A stretch of DNA of 64,000 nucleotides, from the NCBI GenBank assembly GCA_043772945.1, contig JAYVFR010000021.1, positions 10,088-74,087 on the forward strand, read 5' to 3'. A program made the position numbers and the translations under genes. Under the pieces are notes generated by a model. It had not been told where the DNA came from. It made no database searches and worked only from the letters and a program-made list of their open reading frames with translations. Every line of letters starts with the position of its first letter. The stretch's first letter is position 1. Origin of the DNA: JAYVFR01 sp043772945. GTDB taxonomy: Bacteria; Patescibacteriota; JACMRA01. Positions 1 to 7,981 of the stretch are shown piece by piece.

Positions 1-159
1 CAAGCCTTCGCTCGAGAGGCGGGATATGAGTTTGCCTTTACAGTAATGCCTCAAGGAGATGAGAATTTAGATCTTTCTTCGCCTTTTAACTTGCCCCGAT
101 ACCGAGCTAACGGTCAACAGGATTCAATTCTGCGAGGGTTTTTTGCAGGGGGACGCTAA
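1..159 (+). CDS. Polysaccharide deacetylase family protein, C-terminal end (partial)
   Basis: The frame is open from the first base to TAA at 157-159 and gives 52 residues. It contains AREAGYEFAFTV followed by LPRYRANG and a short SILRGFFAGGR tail. This is the usual C-terminal layout of NodB-type polysaccharide deacetylases, where an AGY-type strand is followed by a LPR motif. The catalytic Asp/His residues lie upstream of the window, so activity cannot be judged. The family removes N- or O-acetyl groups from cell-wall or exopolysaccharides. The stop is 75 bases before the next gene's preferred start. Confidence 0.6.
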   Translation, partial: QAFAREAGYEFAFTVMPQGDENLDLSSPFNLPRYRANGQQDSILRGFFAGGR

Positions 160-217
160 TGTTTGACTAATGATAAATTCTGTGGCAATAACTTGGGAGC
201 AAAGTCTGAAATTCTTA

Positions 218-231
218 AAAAGAGGTCTTTT
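218..231 (+). promoter_or_regulatory. SD-containing hairpin before the gene at 235
   Basis: AAAAG (218-222) can pair with CTTTT (227-231) across the loop AGGT. The SD-like AGAGG (221-225) is split between stem and loop, ten bases before ATG 235. The stem is weak (five mostly A-U pairs), so on its own this would mean little. It matters only because several other small genes show the same layout. Confidence 0.35.
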
Positions 232-234
232 CCA

Positions 235-561
235 ATGGTTAAAATTAGTTGTGTTGTTCATTTAAAAAGCTCTGGACAAATTCTTGTTCATTTCAATAAA
301 CCTTTCAAAGACTTAAAAGCCATATCTAGATACTTGAATGAAGTTTTAAAATGTAAAAATTATTTTAACCAGTATTCAACCAAAATCAATAATTTAAAAG
401 AATTAGGACATTTCTCCTTTGTCGAATCTACTTACAGCCGCATAGAATTATGTCTTAGTGCTATCCGGGCCGAAGATTACCAAGCTGTGTTGAATGAAGT
501 TTTATTGGCTTTAAATCACTTTGAGGTTATTTTTAATGTTATTGACCAGCGCCTCAATTAG
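235..561 (+). CDS. Small hypothetical protein (108 aa)
   Basis: I do not recognise this protein. ATG 235 is chosen over an upstream TTG at 163 because AAGAGG sits at normal SD distance before it. The product begins MVKISCVVHLKSSG. It looks soluble and largely helical in its second half, with no signal peptide or membrane segment. It stands alone between the deacetylase and the opposite-strand mutM. It belongs to the set of short orphan genes here that have a clear SD, unlike most housekeeping genes. Confidence 0.6.
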   Translation: MVKISCVVHLKSSGQILVHFNKPFKDLKAISRYLNEVLKCKNYFNQYSTKINNLKELGHFSFVESTYSRIELCLSAIRAEDYQAVLNEVLLALNHFEVIFNVIDQRLN

Positions 562-629
562 CTTTTGGTGTTTCAGGTTTTCCAATCATTTACTTTTTTT
601 AGTTATGGTTGGATTTTTTTTTGCAATTT

Positions 630-1520
630 CTATTTTTGGCATTTAGTGCAGTAGACTGTTGTGCGTGAGACGTGAACTATTTTTTTTAAGATTTTCCCGC
701 AAATAAAGCATTCTTTCCCTGCTTGATTATAAACTTTGTGAAAAGCTGCGTAATTACCTCGAGAGCCATCTGCCAGTAAATAATTCGCTATACTAGAGCC
801 TCCTTCATCAATTGCTTTAGTTAAAATTTCTTTGATACCTTTGTAAATTTTTAAAGTTTCATTTTTTTTAAGAGATTTGCAAGTCCGAAAAGGATAAACT
901 CCCGCATAAAAACAAACCTCATCGGAATAAATATTTCCAAGACCACAAACCACTGAATTTTTTAAAAATAATTGTTTGATAGTTCCGCTGGAATTTCTTA
1001 GTTTTTTACCTAAATAATTTAATGTAAATTCTGGATCAAAAGGATCAAGTCCCAATTTGTCAAAATGTTTATCATTTTCGAGAGCTTCAGCTGAGGGATA
1101 ATAAAGCAAATATCCAAATTGTCTTGTGTCATTATAAAAAAGAGTTCCATTTTCAAGTTCAAAAATAATATGAGAATGTTTGCTTGGAAGTTTATCCTCA
1201 AGCCTAATTGGATGTCCACCAGAGATTGTCTGAGTTTCACTTTGATAAACTAGTTGACCTGTCATTTTTAAATGAATCAACAAAATTCTACCAGCATAAG
1301 TTTCTAAAATTATATTTTTATTAATTCTCTCCAGGCTTTTGATTTTTTGATTTATTAGGCCGTTTATAAATTCGTTTGTTTTAAATTCGTCTTCTAATCT
1401 TTTTGTACCTTTGCTGTAAACAAGTTTGGGTTTATTAATTGTGATTCCTTTGATTGTTTGGTTTATAATATAAGGTTTTAGGCTTTTGCGAAGGCTTTCA
1501 ACTTCGGGTAATTCAGGCAT
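630..1520 (-). CDS. mutM: Formamidopyrimidine-DNA glycosylase (Fpg/MutM)
   Basis: Base-excision repair enzyme that removes 8-oxoguanine and formamidopyrimidines and nicks the abasic site. The 296-residue protein starts MPELPEVE, giving the catalytic Pro2 and Glu3. HLKMTGQL carries the conserved lysine, and CGLGNIYSDE is the helix-two-turn-helix. The C-terminus has a zinc finger of the form CFIC...CTKC. Length is slightly above the usual 270-280. Its start overlaps the end of the UvrC-like gene by 8 bases, so the two are probably translated as an operon joining base- and nucleotide-excision repair. Confidence 0.95.
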   Translation of the reverse strand: MPELPEVESLRKSLKPYIINQTIKGITINKPKLVYSKGTKRLEDEFKTNEFINGLINQKIKSLERINKNIILETYAGRILLIHLKMTGQLVYQSETQTISGGHPIRLEDKLPSKHSHIIFELENGTLFYNDTRQFGYLLYYPSAEALENDKHFDKLGLDPFDPEFTLNYLGKKLRNSSGTIKQLFLKNSVVCGLGNIYSDEVCFYAGVYPFRTCKSLKKNETLKIYKGIKEILTKAIDEGGSSIANYLLADGSRGNYAAFHKVYNQAGKECFICGKILKKIVHVSRTTVYCTKCQK

Positions 1521-2562
1521 ATGTGCAATTTATATAAATAGGATTTGTTGTTTGGTAAGTACTAAAAAATCTTTCTAAGAATTTGACAGCTAGTAAGCTT
1601 TGTTTGTTGTTAATAGTGTCTTTATCGTTTTGATTTTCTTGGCTTAATTCAGTTTCTTCCTCACTCCCTGATAAAAGATAATTATTTACATTAGTAATTT
1701 TACCTTTATTGATTGATTGGAGACAAATACTTCCAATGGTTAATCCTTCATCGTTTTGAGTTATAATTAAATTTAGAATGTCAAGGCTTTGGTCATCGCT
1801 TAGGACTGTTTTTTGATCTTTAGTTAATTCAGTTAAAATATTTAAACGGTCTCGCCAAAGAGCAGCAAATTTATAATCATCATCTTTAATAGCGGTTTGA
1901 ATTTTATCTTTGACCCAGTTAATACTTTCCTCGTTATCTCCTTTAAGAACAGATTTAATTTTTTTCAATTTGTTTTTGTAATCCTCTAAACTCTCCTTTC
2001 CAATGCAAATTCCATCACATTGCTTGACTCCATAATAATCACAACTTTTACCATCGAAACGGGTTTTAGAACAGAAAGGAAAAATTTGCCTAAGCGTTTT
2101 GAGGCTAGAAATGATTTGAAACTTTTTAGTGTATGGTCCTAGATACTCACTGTTTGGATCTAGTTTGTTACGTTCTATTGTAATTGTTGGAGCTGGGCTT
2201 TGAGTTTGAAACCGAATATAAACATAATTATCAGCATCTTTAAGCAGAATATTATAACGAGGTTGAAGGTTTTGAATTAGGCTTGCTTCGAGCCTTAAAG
2301 CCTCAGATTCACTACTAACTATTGTATACTCGATTCGATAAATTTGACTAACCATTAGTTGAATTCTCATTACGTGGTTATTTGAATCTTGGAAATATTG
2401 ACTAACACGATTTTTTAAGTCTTTTGCTTTGCCGATGTAAAGCAGGGAATCATCTATTCCATAGTAACGGTAGACACCCGCTTGGTGCGGGATTGTAATA
2501 ATTGTTGGTTTAAGAGAACTAATATATGGATTGAGCACAAAAAGTATTAAAGCTAAATTCAA
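1513..2562 (-). CDS. uvrC: UvrC-like protein, N-terminal half only (GIY-YIG + UVR)
   Basis: At 349 residues this is about half of normal UvrC. A GIY-YIG nuclease domain (GVYRYY...LYIGK, about residues 29-44), a cysteine cluster (FCSK...SCDYYGVKQCDGIC) and a UVR-like helix pair (FAALWRDRLNIL) are visible. The protein ends at FLERFF, just before the RNase H-like endonuclease and HhH domains expected in full UvrC. GIY-YIG makes the 3' incision; the missing half makes the 5' incision. A TTGACA box at 2578-2573 lies so close to ATG 2562 that a GTG at 2538 may be the true start. The product could act like Cho, or the other half may be encoded elsewhere. Confidence 0.85.
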   Translation of the reverse strand: MNLALILFVLNPYISSLKPTIITIPHQAGVYRYYGIDDSLLYIGKAKDLKNRVSQYFQDSNNHVMRIQLMVSQIYRIEYTIVSSESEALRLEASLIQNLQPRYNILLKDADNYVYIRFQTQSPAPTITIERNKLDPNSEYLGPYTKKFQIISSLKTLRQIFPFCSKTRFDGKSCDYYGVKQCDGICIGKESLEDYKNKLKKIKSVLKGDNEESINWVKDKIQTAIKDDDYKFAALWRDRLNILTELTKDQKTVLSDDQSLDILNLIITQNDEGLTIGSICLQSINKGKITNVNNYLLSGSEEETELSQENQNDKDTINNKQSLLAVKFLERFFSTYQTTNPIYINCTYA

Positions 2563-2611
2563 ACAAATTTGTCAATTTAATAAAGTGTGTTTATCTGGTG
2601 ATTGAAAACCA

Positions 2612-2629
2612 TTTTCTTTAAGGAGAAAA
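2612..2629 (+). promoter_or_regulatory. SD-containing hairpin before the gene at 2635
   Basis: TTTTCT (2612-2617) and AGAAAA (2624-2629) form a 6-bp stem. The loop TTAAGG carries most of the AAGGAG Shine-Dalgarno. ATG 2635 is at optimal spacing. A TTGTCA box near 2572 could be the -35 element. Confidence 0.4.
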
Positions 2630-2634
2630 ATTTT

Positions 2635-2988
2635 ATGTTAGAGCAAAACGTTACATTTGGTCCCGAACAACCAAAATTCACAACAACGTTTGACGGTGAG
2701 AAAGCTTTTCGTCTCAATGATCAAGAAAGTATTAATGCATTTTTTGAGCTCTTTAAAGCTTTTGTGAATAGCAACGAAAGTGCTGCAGCCGAAAAAAGTA
2801 CTTACTTTGATGGAGATAATGGTAAAGGATCAAGCTTAGAATGTAAAAATTGTGTTGTTTATACTCTTATGCCAAGTAACAATGAGACCCCAGAGATTTA
2901 TCTTGTTCCGACATGCAAACGAAGAAAGCTTTTTTGGGTTTTCCCTCGGCGGTGGCAAACAGGAAATATCTTTACTATTCGAATCTAG
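2635..2988 (+). CDS. Small hypothetical protein (117 aa)
   Basis: I do not recognise this protein. ATG 2635 follows a strong AAGGAG and is preferred to the TTG at 2602. The N-terminal part reads MLEQNVTFGPEQ and the middle contains a CKNC pair. The C-terminus is unusually basic and aromatic (KRRKLFWVFPRRW), which might be natural or might follow a frameshift, since the +1 frame stays open beyond the stop. The gene is divergent from uvrC and is followed by a good intrinsic terminator. Confidence 0.55.
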   Translation: MLEQNVTFGPEQPKFTTTFDGEKAFRLNDQESINAFFELFKAFVNSNESAAAEKSTYFDGDNGKGSSLECKNCVVYTLMPSNNETPEIYLVPTCKRRKLFWVFPRRWQTGNIFTIRI

Positions 2989-3024
2989 TAAAAACAAATA
3001 GCAACAAATTTTTTTACATTGCTT

Positions 3025-3055
3025 CCCTGAATTATCAAGTTCGGGGATTTTTTTT
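3025..3055 (+). terminator. Intrinsic terminator, TTATCAAG-loop family
   Basis: CCCTGAA (3025-3031), loop TTATCAAG and TTCGGGG (3040-3046) form a 7-bp stem followed by eight T. A second element with the same loop and a compensatory pair is at 21011-21044 on the other strand. It probably ends transcription of the 2635 gene. Confidence 0.75.
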
Positions 3056-3095
3056 ACGGGAAAATATCGCTCTGGGATTTTTTTTACGGGAAAAT
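3044..3095 (+). repeat. Two-copy direct repeat, 22 bp, period 30
   Basis: A 22-bp unit starting GGGATTTTTTTTACGGG occurs at 3044-3065 and again at 3074-3095. The first copy includes the right arm and T-tract of the terminator, so the terminator tail has been duplicated. Confidence 0.9.
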
Positions 3096-3179
3096 TTTCT
3101 TAATAAACTTCAAAATCAGCTTTAAATTAAGCACAAAAAGTATTTACAGATAAAATCAAAACCACTTTCTATAAATTGA

Positions 3180-3278
3180 CAAAATTACAGCGAATCACAA
3201 TTAGAACAAGCAATTATTGATAATTTAGAATTATTTTTGTTAGAACTTGAGAGAGGTTTGGCTTCTGTAAAAAGGTAA
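3180..3278 (+). pseudogene. Remnant of a YhcG/DUF1016-family nuclease
   Basis: An in-frame stretch without a start codon reads YSESQLEQAIID, then ELFLLELERG, and stops at TAA 3276. This resembles the FSE.ELE.AL...FLLELG.GF core of YhcG (DUF1016), a PD-(D/E)xK-related family common near restriction-modification and toxin loci. A TGA lies directly upstream and no other part of the family is found, so this is a decayed fragment. The surrounding 2989-3357 holds only this remnant, the terminator and its repeat. Confidence 0.6.
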
Positions 3279-3357
3279 TTTCCCATAAAAGTATTTGACT
3301 AAACAAATAGAAAGTATTTTTGTATGAAACAAAGATTTATTAATATTACCAAACCCT

Positions 3358-3780
3358 ATGTCTAAACAAATCTACATTAACTTAATCACCAAAGACCTTG
3401 CTAAATCTACTGCATTTTACGCGGCTATCGGCTTTACCAAAAACGAAATGTTCAGTGGCCCGACCGCTACCAGTATGCAATTTTCTGATGATATAATCTT
3501 TATGTTGCTGACCGAGAAGTTCACTCTCAATTTTAATGACGGCAAGGTAATTGCCAACCAAAAACAATCCGTGGGGGCGTTTTATGCACTGTCATGCGAC
3601 TCTCGAGAAGCTGTAGACGAGTTCTGTGCTGCAGCTAAAGCCAATGGCGGCCGTGTATATGAAAATGATTTTAACAAAGCTAATGCAGGGGAGGTTATGT
3701 ATTCCTTTGAGGTCGAAGATCCAGACGGATATATCCTTGAGCCAGTCTTTATGGACGTGAGCAAGTTTCCAGGGGTCTAA
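3358..3780 (+). CDS. VOC/glyoxalase-fold protein
   Basis: A 140-residue single-domain member of the vicinal oxygen chelate superfamily: MSKQIYINLITKDL, AFYAAIGF, then VEDPDGYILEPVF at the end. It resembles the PhnB/YaeR-like glyoxalase and bleomycin-resistance group. Substrate cannot be told from sequence. The gene is visibly richer in G+C (GCGGCTATCGGC, GGCCCGACCGC) than its neighbours, which points to recent acquisition. ATG 3358 has no SD. It lies between two decayed defence genes. Confidence 0.85.
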   Translation: MSKQIYINLITKDLAKSTAFYAAIGFTKNEMFSGPTATSMQFSDDIIFMLLTEKFTLNFNDGKVIANQKQSVGAFYALSCDSREAVDEFCAAAKANGGRVYENDFNKANAGEVMYSFEVEDPDGYILEPVFMDVSKFPGV

Positions 3781-3830
3781 AAATGCCAAAAATGCACGAG
3801 GATAAGACATTTACACGAACTAATAAAACT

Positions 3831-4070
3831 ATGCCAAATCTAACAACTGAAATAAACACTTTTCTCAACTCTTGCCAGCAAGTTCTTTCAACCCGACATG
3901 CTACAGAGCACAGTTACCGGAAGTCACTTGAAATCTTACTCGGAGCAGTTAATAACTCACTAAAAGTTTTGAATGAACCCAAAAGACAAAAAGTTGGAGC
4001 TCCTGACTTTATCCTATTTAGAAACGGAGTTCAAATTGGTTTTAGGGTAGGGTTAATTAATATTTTCTAA
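3831..4070 (+). pseudogene. N-terminal fragment of a restriction endonuclease-methylase
   Basis: From ATG 3831 the frame reads MPNLTTEINTF, HATEHSYRKSLE, NEPKRQKVGAPDF and NGVQIGF, then stops after 80 residues. This matches the N-terminal PD-(D/E)xK endonuclease region of large type IIG/Eco57I-like methylases, where GAPDF is followed by an IEAKD strand. The frame breaks just before that E-x-K half of the active site and no methylase domain follows. An upstream in-frame ATG (3783) is less likely to be the start. I call it a truncated, inactive remnant. Confidence 0.65.
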
Positions 4071-4141
4071 AAATCAATTGTAAAAAAGTATTAGCAAATT
4101 TTTGCAATTACTGTTAGGCAGCTTATCTTTATATGTAAGTG

Positions 4142-5110
4142 ATGAAAATAATTAAAAATGTTTACAGTAAAATGTCGAAATATATTAAAAATAATATGAT
4201 CAAATTAACAAATTATAAGCTATTACCCTATACAGATTATGAAGGACGAGGACATAAAATACCTGTATTTAAAAAATTTATATCTGAAAATAAAGAATTG
4301 CTGTATTGCGGAGTAAATCACACCTACGATCCAGATGATGACTTATTTAATCAACTTAGAAAGCAGATGGAAGATTTTAATCCAAATTTGATCATACTGG
4401 AAGGATGGCCTATAATTAACCCGGGTAATCCTAAGCGAGAGGCATATTTTAAGTCAGTTTTAACAAAATCGTATAGACAAATAGTGGAAGAAGCAGGAGA
4501 GTTTGGATTTGCCCTAAAATACGCACTTGAAAAAAATATTGATGCATTTTGCGCAGAGCCTGAATTTGAAGAGCAGATAAACTATTTGGGTCAAACATAC
4601 AACACCGGGCAAATTTTTGTTAATCAAATACTCAAGATGGCGGTACAGTTTTATACTATAAATCACGGTAGCAGTATTAAAGAATACTTAATCAATGAGG
4701 TCGAGGGGCTAGAATCGAAATTAGCTCAAAATACGAAGTGGAAAAAATTTGACTTTAGCTATGATAATTTTCTTCTAATATTTAAAGAAGAGTTTAAACA
4801 GGGGTTTTTAGATTGTACGAACGAATTTATAATTGAAATAAATGACCCAATACCTTGGACTACCAAAAGTTATGACTGGACAACTAATAATCAAGTTGTA
4901 CAAGATGAGGGCAGTTTTAGAGATAATCTTATTTTAAATATAATCAGTCAAAAATCAAAAAATTATAACAAAATATTAGTTGTTTACGGTGGCTCGCATT
5001 ATTACGCACAAGAAAGAGGCTTAGAAACAATTTACATCGTTGACTTACATGGCAGTTCTAAGAAAAAAGAAAATTTTTTGACACAAAACTTATATGCAAA
5101 TATGGGTTAA
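4142..5110 (+). CDS. Putative Tiki/TraB-EreA-ChaN superfamily hydrolase
   Basis: 322 residues from ATG 4142; GTG 4139 is an alternative. There is no close family match by eye, but the motif pattern fits the Tiki/TraB, EreA and ChaN-like superfamily. An early CGVNHTYDPDDD supplies His and acidic residues, a middle LILEGWP supplies the conserved Glu, and a late VVYGGSHYYA supplies the terminal His. Members act as metal-dependent proteases, esterases or haem-binding proteins. No signal peptide is evident, so it is probably cytosolic. It lies just before the GmrSD gene (41-bp gap), so a defence or immunity role is possible but inferred only. Confidence 0.5.
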   Translation: MKIIKNVYSKMSKYIKNNMIKLTNYKLLPYTDYEGRGHKIPVFKKFISENKELLYCGVNHTYDPDDDLFNQLRKQMEDFNPNLIILEGWPIINPGNPKREAYFKSVLTKSYRQIVEEAGEFGFALKYALEKNIDAFCAEPEFEEQINYLGQTYNTGQIFVNQILKMAVQFYTINHGSSIKEYLINEVEGLESKLAQNTKWKKFDFSYDNFLLIFKEEFKQGFLDCTNEFIIEINDPIPWTTKSYDWTTNNQVVQDEGSFRDNLILNIISQKSKNYNKILVVYGGSHYYAQERGLETIYIVDLHGSSKKKENFLTQNLYANMG

Positions 5111-5151
5111 CCAGTTATTAATTGCTATTTAAATTTTAACAATATATATTT

Positions 5152-7245
5152 ATGCAAGCTAAAGAAATCAAAATTAATCAATTTCTATCTTCTCAAGGTA
5201 CAAAGTTTATTATACCAGTTTATCAAAGAAATTATGACTGGAAACAAAAACAATGCCAACAGTTATTAAGTGATATCGAAAATATAAATCCAAAGTTAGG
5301 CTACTTTATTGGTTCTGTTGTTCATAAATCTAAATCTAATCTAACTGAAATAAGAGAATTAGTTATAATTGATGGTCAACAAAGGCTAACAACCCTGACA
5401 CTTTTTTTATACGTAATTTCGGAAGTTTTTCAAAAAAACAACGACAGACAATTTCAACAAATATTAGATTATTACATTTTCAACAAGTACGACACTTCAA
5501 GTGTTAAATTAAAATTAAAACTAATAGATAGCGATTTTAAAACCTTAGATGATCTTATTAATAATAATTCAACTAAAGAACCTGACGGCAATCGATTATT
5601 AGAAAACTACTTATATTTTAGAGAAAAAATTGATTCGCACGAGCTAGCTAAAAAACTTTATTATAATTTTGGACAACTTATGATTGTTGAAATTGCTCTA
5701 GATGAAAAAGATAATCCACAAAAGATTTTTCAGAGTCTCAATTCTACAGGTCTTGAGTTATCTCAAGCAGACCTAATTAGAAATTATATCTTAATGGATT
5801 TGGATTACAATTTACAAGAAAATATTTACAAAAACTACTGGTCAATAATTGAATCAAATTGCAAAGATAAAAACACCAATGAATCCAAAATGTCATTCTT
5901 TTTTAGAGATTTTTTGACATTTAAATTTAATAAAATACCCTCGTATAACAAGGTTTTTGATGAATTCAAAAGTAGATACCCATCAAATTCATCAGACATT
6001 GAAGATCTAAAGCTATCCCTTGAAGAAATAAAACGTTTTTCAAGCAATTACAACAAATTTATTAACTATGGCAAAGTAACGGATCTTGAAATAAAAGCTG
6101 AGTTAAGGAATATTGATATGATTGAAGTGTCTGTTTGTTATCCTTTTTTATTGGGTATATTTGACGATTTTGAAAACAACAAAATTTTAAAACTTGAGCT
6201 ACTAGAGATTCTAAAGTTAATCCAATCTTTTGTATTTAGAAGATTTATCTGTAATTTACCTACCAATGCTTTGAATAAAATATTCATGACATTTTGGGCA
6301 AATGCGTGGAAACTCAAAAATAAATACCCAAGTATTTCACTATATCAAGCGACTGCAAAAATACTTTGTGACTATGGGAATACTATGCAATTTCCTAAAA
6401 ATGAAGAAGTCAAAAAAAACCTACAGATTCGAGACATCTACAAATCCCAATCAAAAAATAAACAATATTTGTTTGAAATGTTGGAGAATAATTATTCTAA
6501 ATTCATTGAAAATAAAATTGATATTACAAAAAATAAAAGTTTATCAATAGAACATATTTTTCCACAAAATCCTAGTGATCTATGGCGAAGTGAAATAAAC
6601 AGCGATGAAGAATATGAAAACCTAAAAGTTTTGTCTAACACATTGGGTAATTTAACAATTGTAATAAACAATTCAAGCCTTAGTAATAAATCCTTTATTC
6701 AAAAGCGTGATATGAATACAGAATTGTCTAAAGGGTATCGATATAGTAAGTATCACCTAAACGAAACTTTGATTAATCTTGAAGGTTGGAACTTGAATGA
6801 ATTAAACAACAGGTCAAACTTATTAATTGAAAAATTCATTGAAATTTGGGCTTATCCTCAACTTCAGATTGACTTAGATAACACGGAGCAAGAACTAGAC
6901 ATTTTGGATATTGAAAATCCAACATTTTTGAAGCCTGAGTATATACTTTTGAACGAAAATAAAATCAATGTAAGCTCTAATATAGGAGTAATTATTGAAG
7001 TGCTAAAAAATATTCATAATTCAGAACCCGAAGCACTTTTTATACCAATTATTAAAGATTCGTTTGGGATAACTCGAGACATTGCAACCTTAAGAAAACC
7101 TACTAAGATTGCAGATGGAATCTATGCTGAGAGCAATTATTCATCCAAAGAGCTGTATTCTAGGATTAAAATTTGTATTGAGAATTGTGATTATACAATT
7201 GATCTAAGAATAAAATTCAAGTCAACAGACACTAATCAAGATTAA
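5152..7245 (+). CDS. GmrSD-like type IV restriction protein (DUF262-DUF1524)
   Basis: 697 residues, complete. The N-terminal DUF262 domain shows IPVYQR (about 21-26) and the nucleotide-binding DGQQR (74-78). The C-terminal DUF1524 HNH-type nuclease shows SIEHIFPQNP (about 465-474) followed by LGNLTIV and SFIQKRD. Such fused GmrS-GmrD proteins recognise modified DNA, often glucosylated hydroxymethylcytosine of phages, and cleave it using NTP hydrolysis. The last 100 residues form an extra domain I cannot name. This is the only apparently intact restriction gene in the 3-8 kb island. Confidence 0.88.
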   Translation: MQAKEIKINQFLSSQGTKFIIPVYQRNYDWKQKQCQQLLSDIENINPKLGYFIGSVVHKSKSNLTEIRELVIIDGQQRLTTLTLFLYVISEVFQKNNDRQFQQILDYYIFNKYDTSSVKLKLKLIDSDFKTLDDLINNNSTKEPDGNRLLENYLYFREKIDSHELAKKLYYNFGQLMIVEIALDEKDNPQKIFQSLNSTGLELSQADLIRNYILMDLDYNLQENIYKNYWSIIESNCKDKNTNESKMSFFFRDFLTFKFNKIPSYNKVFDEFKSRYPSNSSDIEDLKLSLEEIKRFSSNYNKFINYGKVTDLEIKAELRNIDMIEVSVCYPFLLGIFDDFENNKILKLELLEILKLIQSFVFRRFICNLPTNALNKIFMTFWANAWKLKNKYPSISLYQATAKILCDYGNTMQFPKNEEVKKNLQIRDIYKSQSKNKQYLFEMLENNYSKFIENKIDITKNKSLSIEHIFPQNPSDLWRSEINSDEEYENLKVLSNTLGNLTIVINNSSLSNKSFIQKRDMNTELSKGYRYSKYHLNETLINLEGWNLNELNNRSNLLIEKFIEIWAYPQLQIDLDNTEQELDILDIENPTFLKPEYILLNENKINVSSNIGVIIEVLKNIHNSEPEALFIPIIKDSFGITRDIATLRKPTKIADGIYAESNYSSKELYSRIKICIENCDYTIDLRIKFKSTDTNQD

Positions 7246-7301
7246 TTTTGAACAATAACGAAACGGAACTTAAATATTTACGTATTAACAAATTATTTCT
7301 A

Positions 7302-7500
7302 ATGACTAATAACAATCAACTCGAATCAAACAACCCAAAACTCCCAATCAGCTGGCAGGAGGTCAAGCTTGGGGATTAAGATTTAAAATGTATATGTGAT
7401 TCTCATGTTACTATTTTGAGAGTAAATCCAGATTTTGTTTTAGCGAAGTTTCTTAATCATTTTTTTAAATCAGAATTTTATTGTAAAATACTTAACCGCT
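7302..7500 (+). pseudogene. Remnant of a type I restriction specificity subunit (HsdS)
   Basis: ATG 7302 opens a 25-codon frame ending LPISWQEVKLGD, which is the classic N-terminus of HsdS. It stops at 7377. In another frame from 7395, SHVTILRVNPDFV and AKFLNHFFKSEFY resemble the later HsdS stretch before the central helix. Most of both target-recognition domains is gone and no hsdR or hsdM is present in the window. It is a decayed gene. Confidence 0.6.
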
Positions 7501-7734
7501 GCCTCTCTTCTCCTCCCTTAAAGCAAACAAATACAAACTCTCAACCTTGGCTCTGGCCCAGTCGGTTTTACGCAGAAAAGTTAGGCTTGAATTTATACTT
7601 GGGTTTGTCGTAAAACATTTAATATTCACCATTTTACCCAGCTCTGGCCAGCCATATTTATTTTGTAAAAATTCTACTATATATTTTAGGGTTTTACCAT
7701 GAAGTGGATCTTTAGATTGATTTTGAGCTTGCAT
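7492..7734 (-). CDS. VF530-family DNA-binding protein
   Basis: 80 residues with the full family signature: KDPLHGKTLKYIVEFL, YGWPELG, INSSLTFLRKTDWARAKVE. VF530 (DUF2132) proteins are small helical DNA-binding proteins of unknown biological role. The gene is rather GC-rich and overlaps the 3' edge of the HsdS remnant on the opposite strand, so it may have come in with the island. No SD is seen before ATG 7734. Confidence 0.88.
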   Translation of the reverse strand: MQAQNQSKDPLHGKTLKYIVEFLQNKYGWPELGKMVNIKCFTTNPSINSSLTFLRKTDWARAKVESLYLFALREEKRGSG

Positions 7735-7916
7735 GATTGAGTGTTAATTTTTTAAAGTTTAAGTATTTTTGTAGTAAAGAGATTTTTAGATCCATATTTG
7801 CTACTTAGTATTTATACTTAATACTAAACACTAAAACTGCTATATCAAATTGAATTTTTTTACACTTTATTTAAGTTATATTTAATATTTAATCACAACA
7901 ATAGCACTTATATTAA

Positions 7917-7953
7917 ACAAAAAAAAGAGGTAGCCCCTAAAGACAAACCTCTT
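7917..7953 (-). terminator. Intrinsic terminator of the YggT gene
   Basis: On the minus strand AAGAGGT (7953-7947) pairs with ACCTCTT (7931-7925), followed by a run of T (7924-7917). It lies 29 bases after the YggT stop codon. Confidence 0.75.
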
Positions 7954-7981
7954 GAAATAACAACTTAACGAAATATTAAAT

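Noticed and set aside
1019..1240. Alternative-frame ORF within mutM, and similar ones in uvrD, nrdA, the T4CP and thyX genes
   Set aside because: They lie entirely inside well-recognised genes, lack SD and family motifs, and are shadows.
2913..3125. ORF of 70 codons overlapping the end of the 2635 gene
   Set aside because: It runs through the terminator and the duplicated T-tract (repeated FFLRENI). It could be the other frame of a frameshifted C-terminus but not an independent gene.
3382..3810. Minus-strand ORFs under the VOC gene
   Set aside because: Three overlapping antisense frames exist only because the VOC gene is GC-richer and has few antisense stops. The plus-strand protein is clearly real.
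7416..7613. ORF of 65 codons on the plus strand
   Set aside because: Its first third is the HsdS remnant and the rest is antisense to the VF530 gene.
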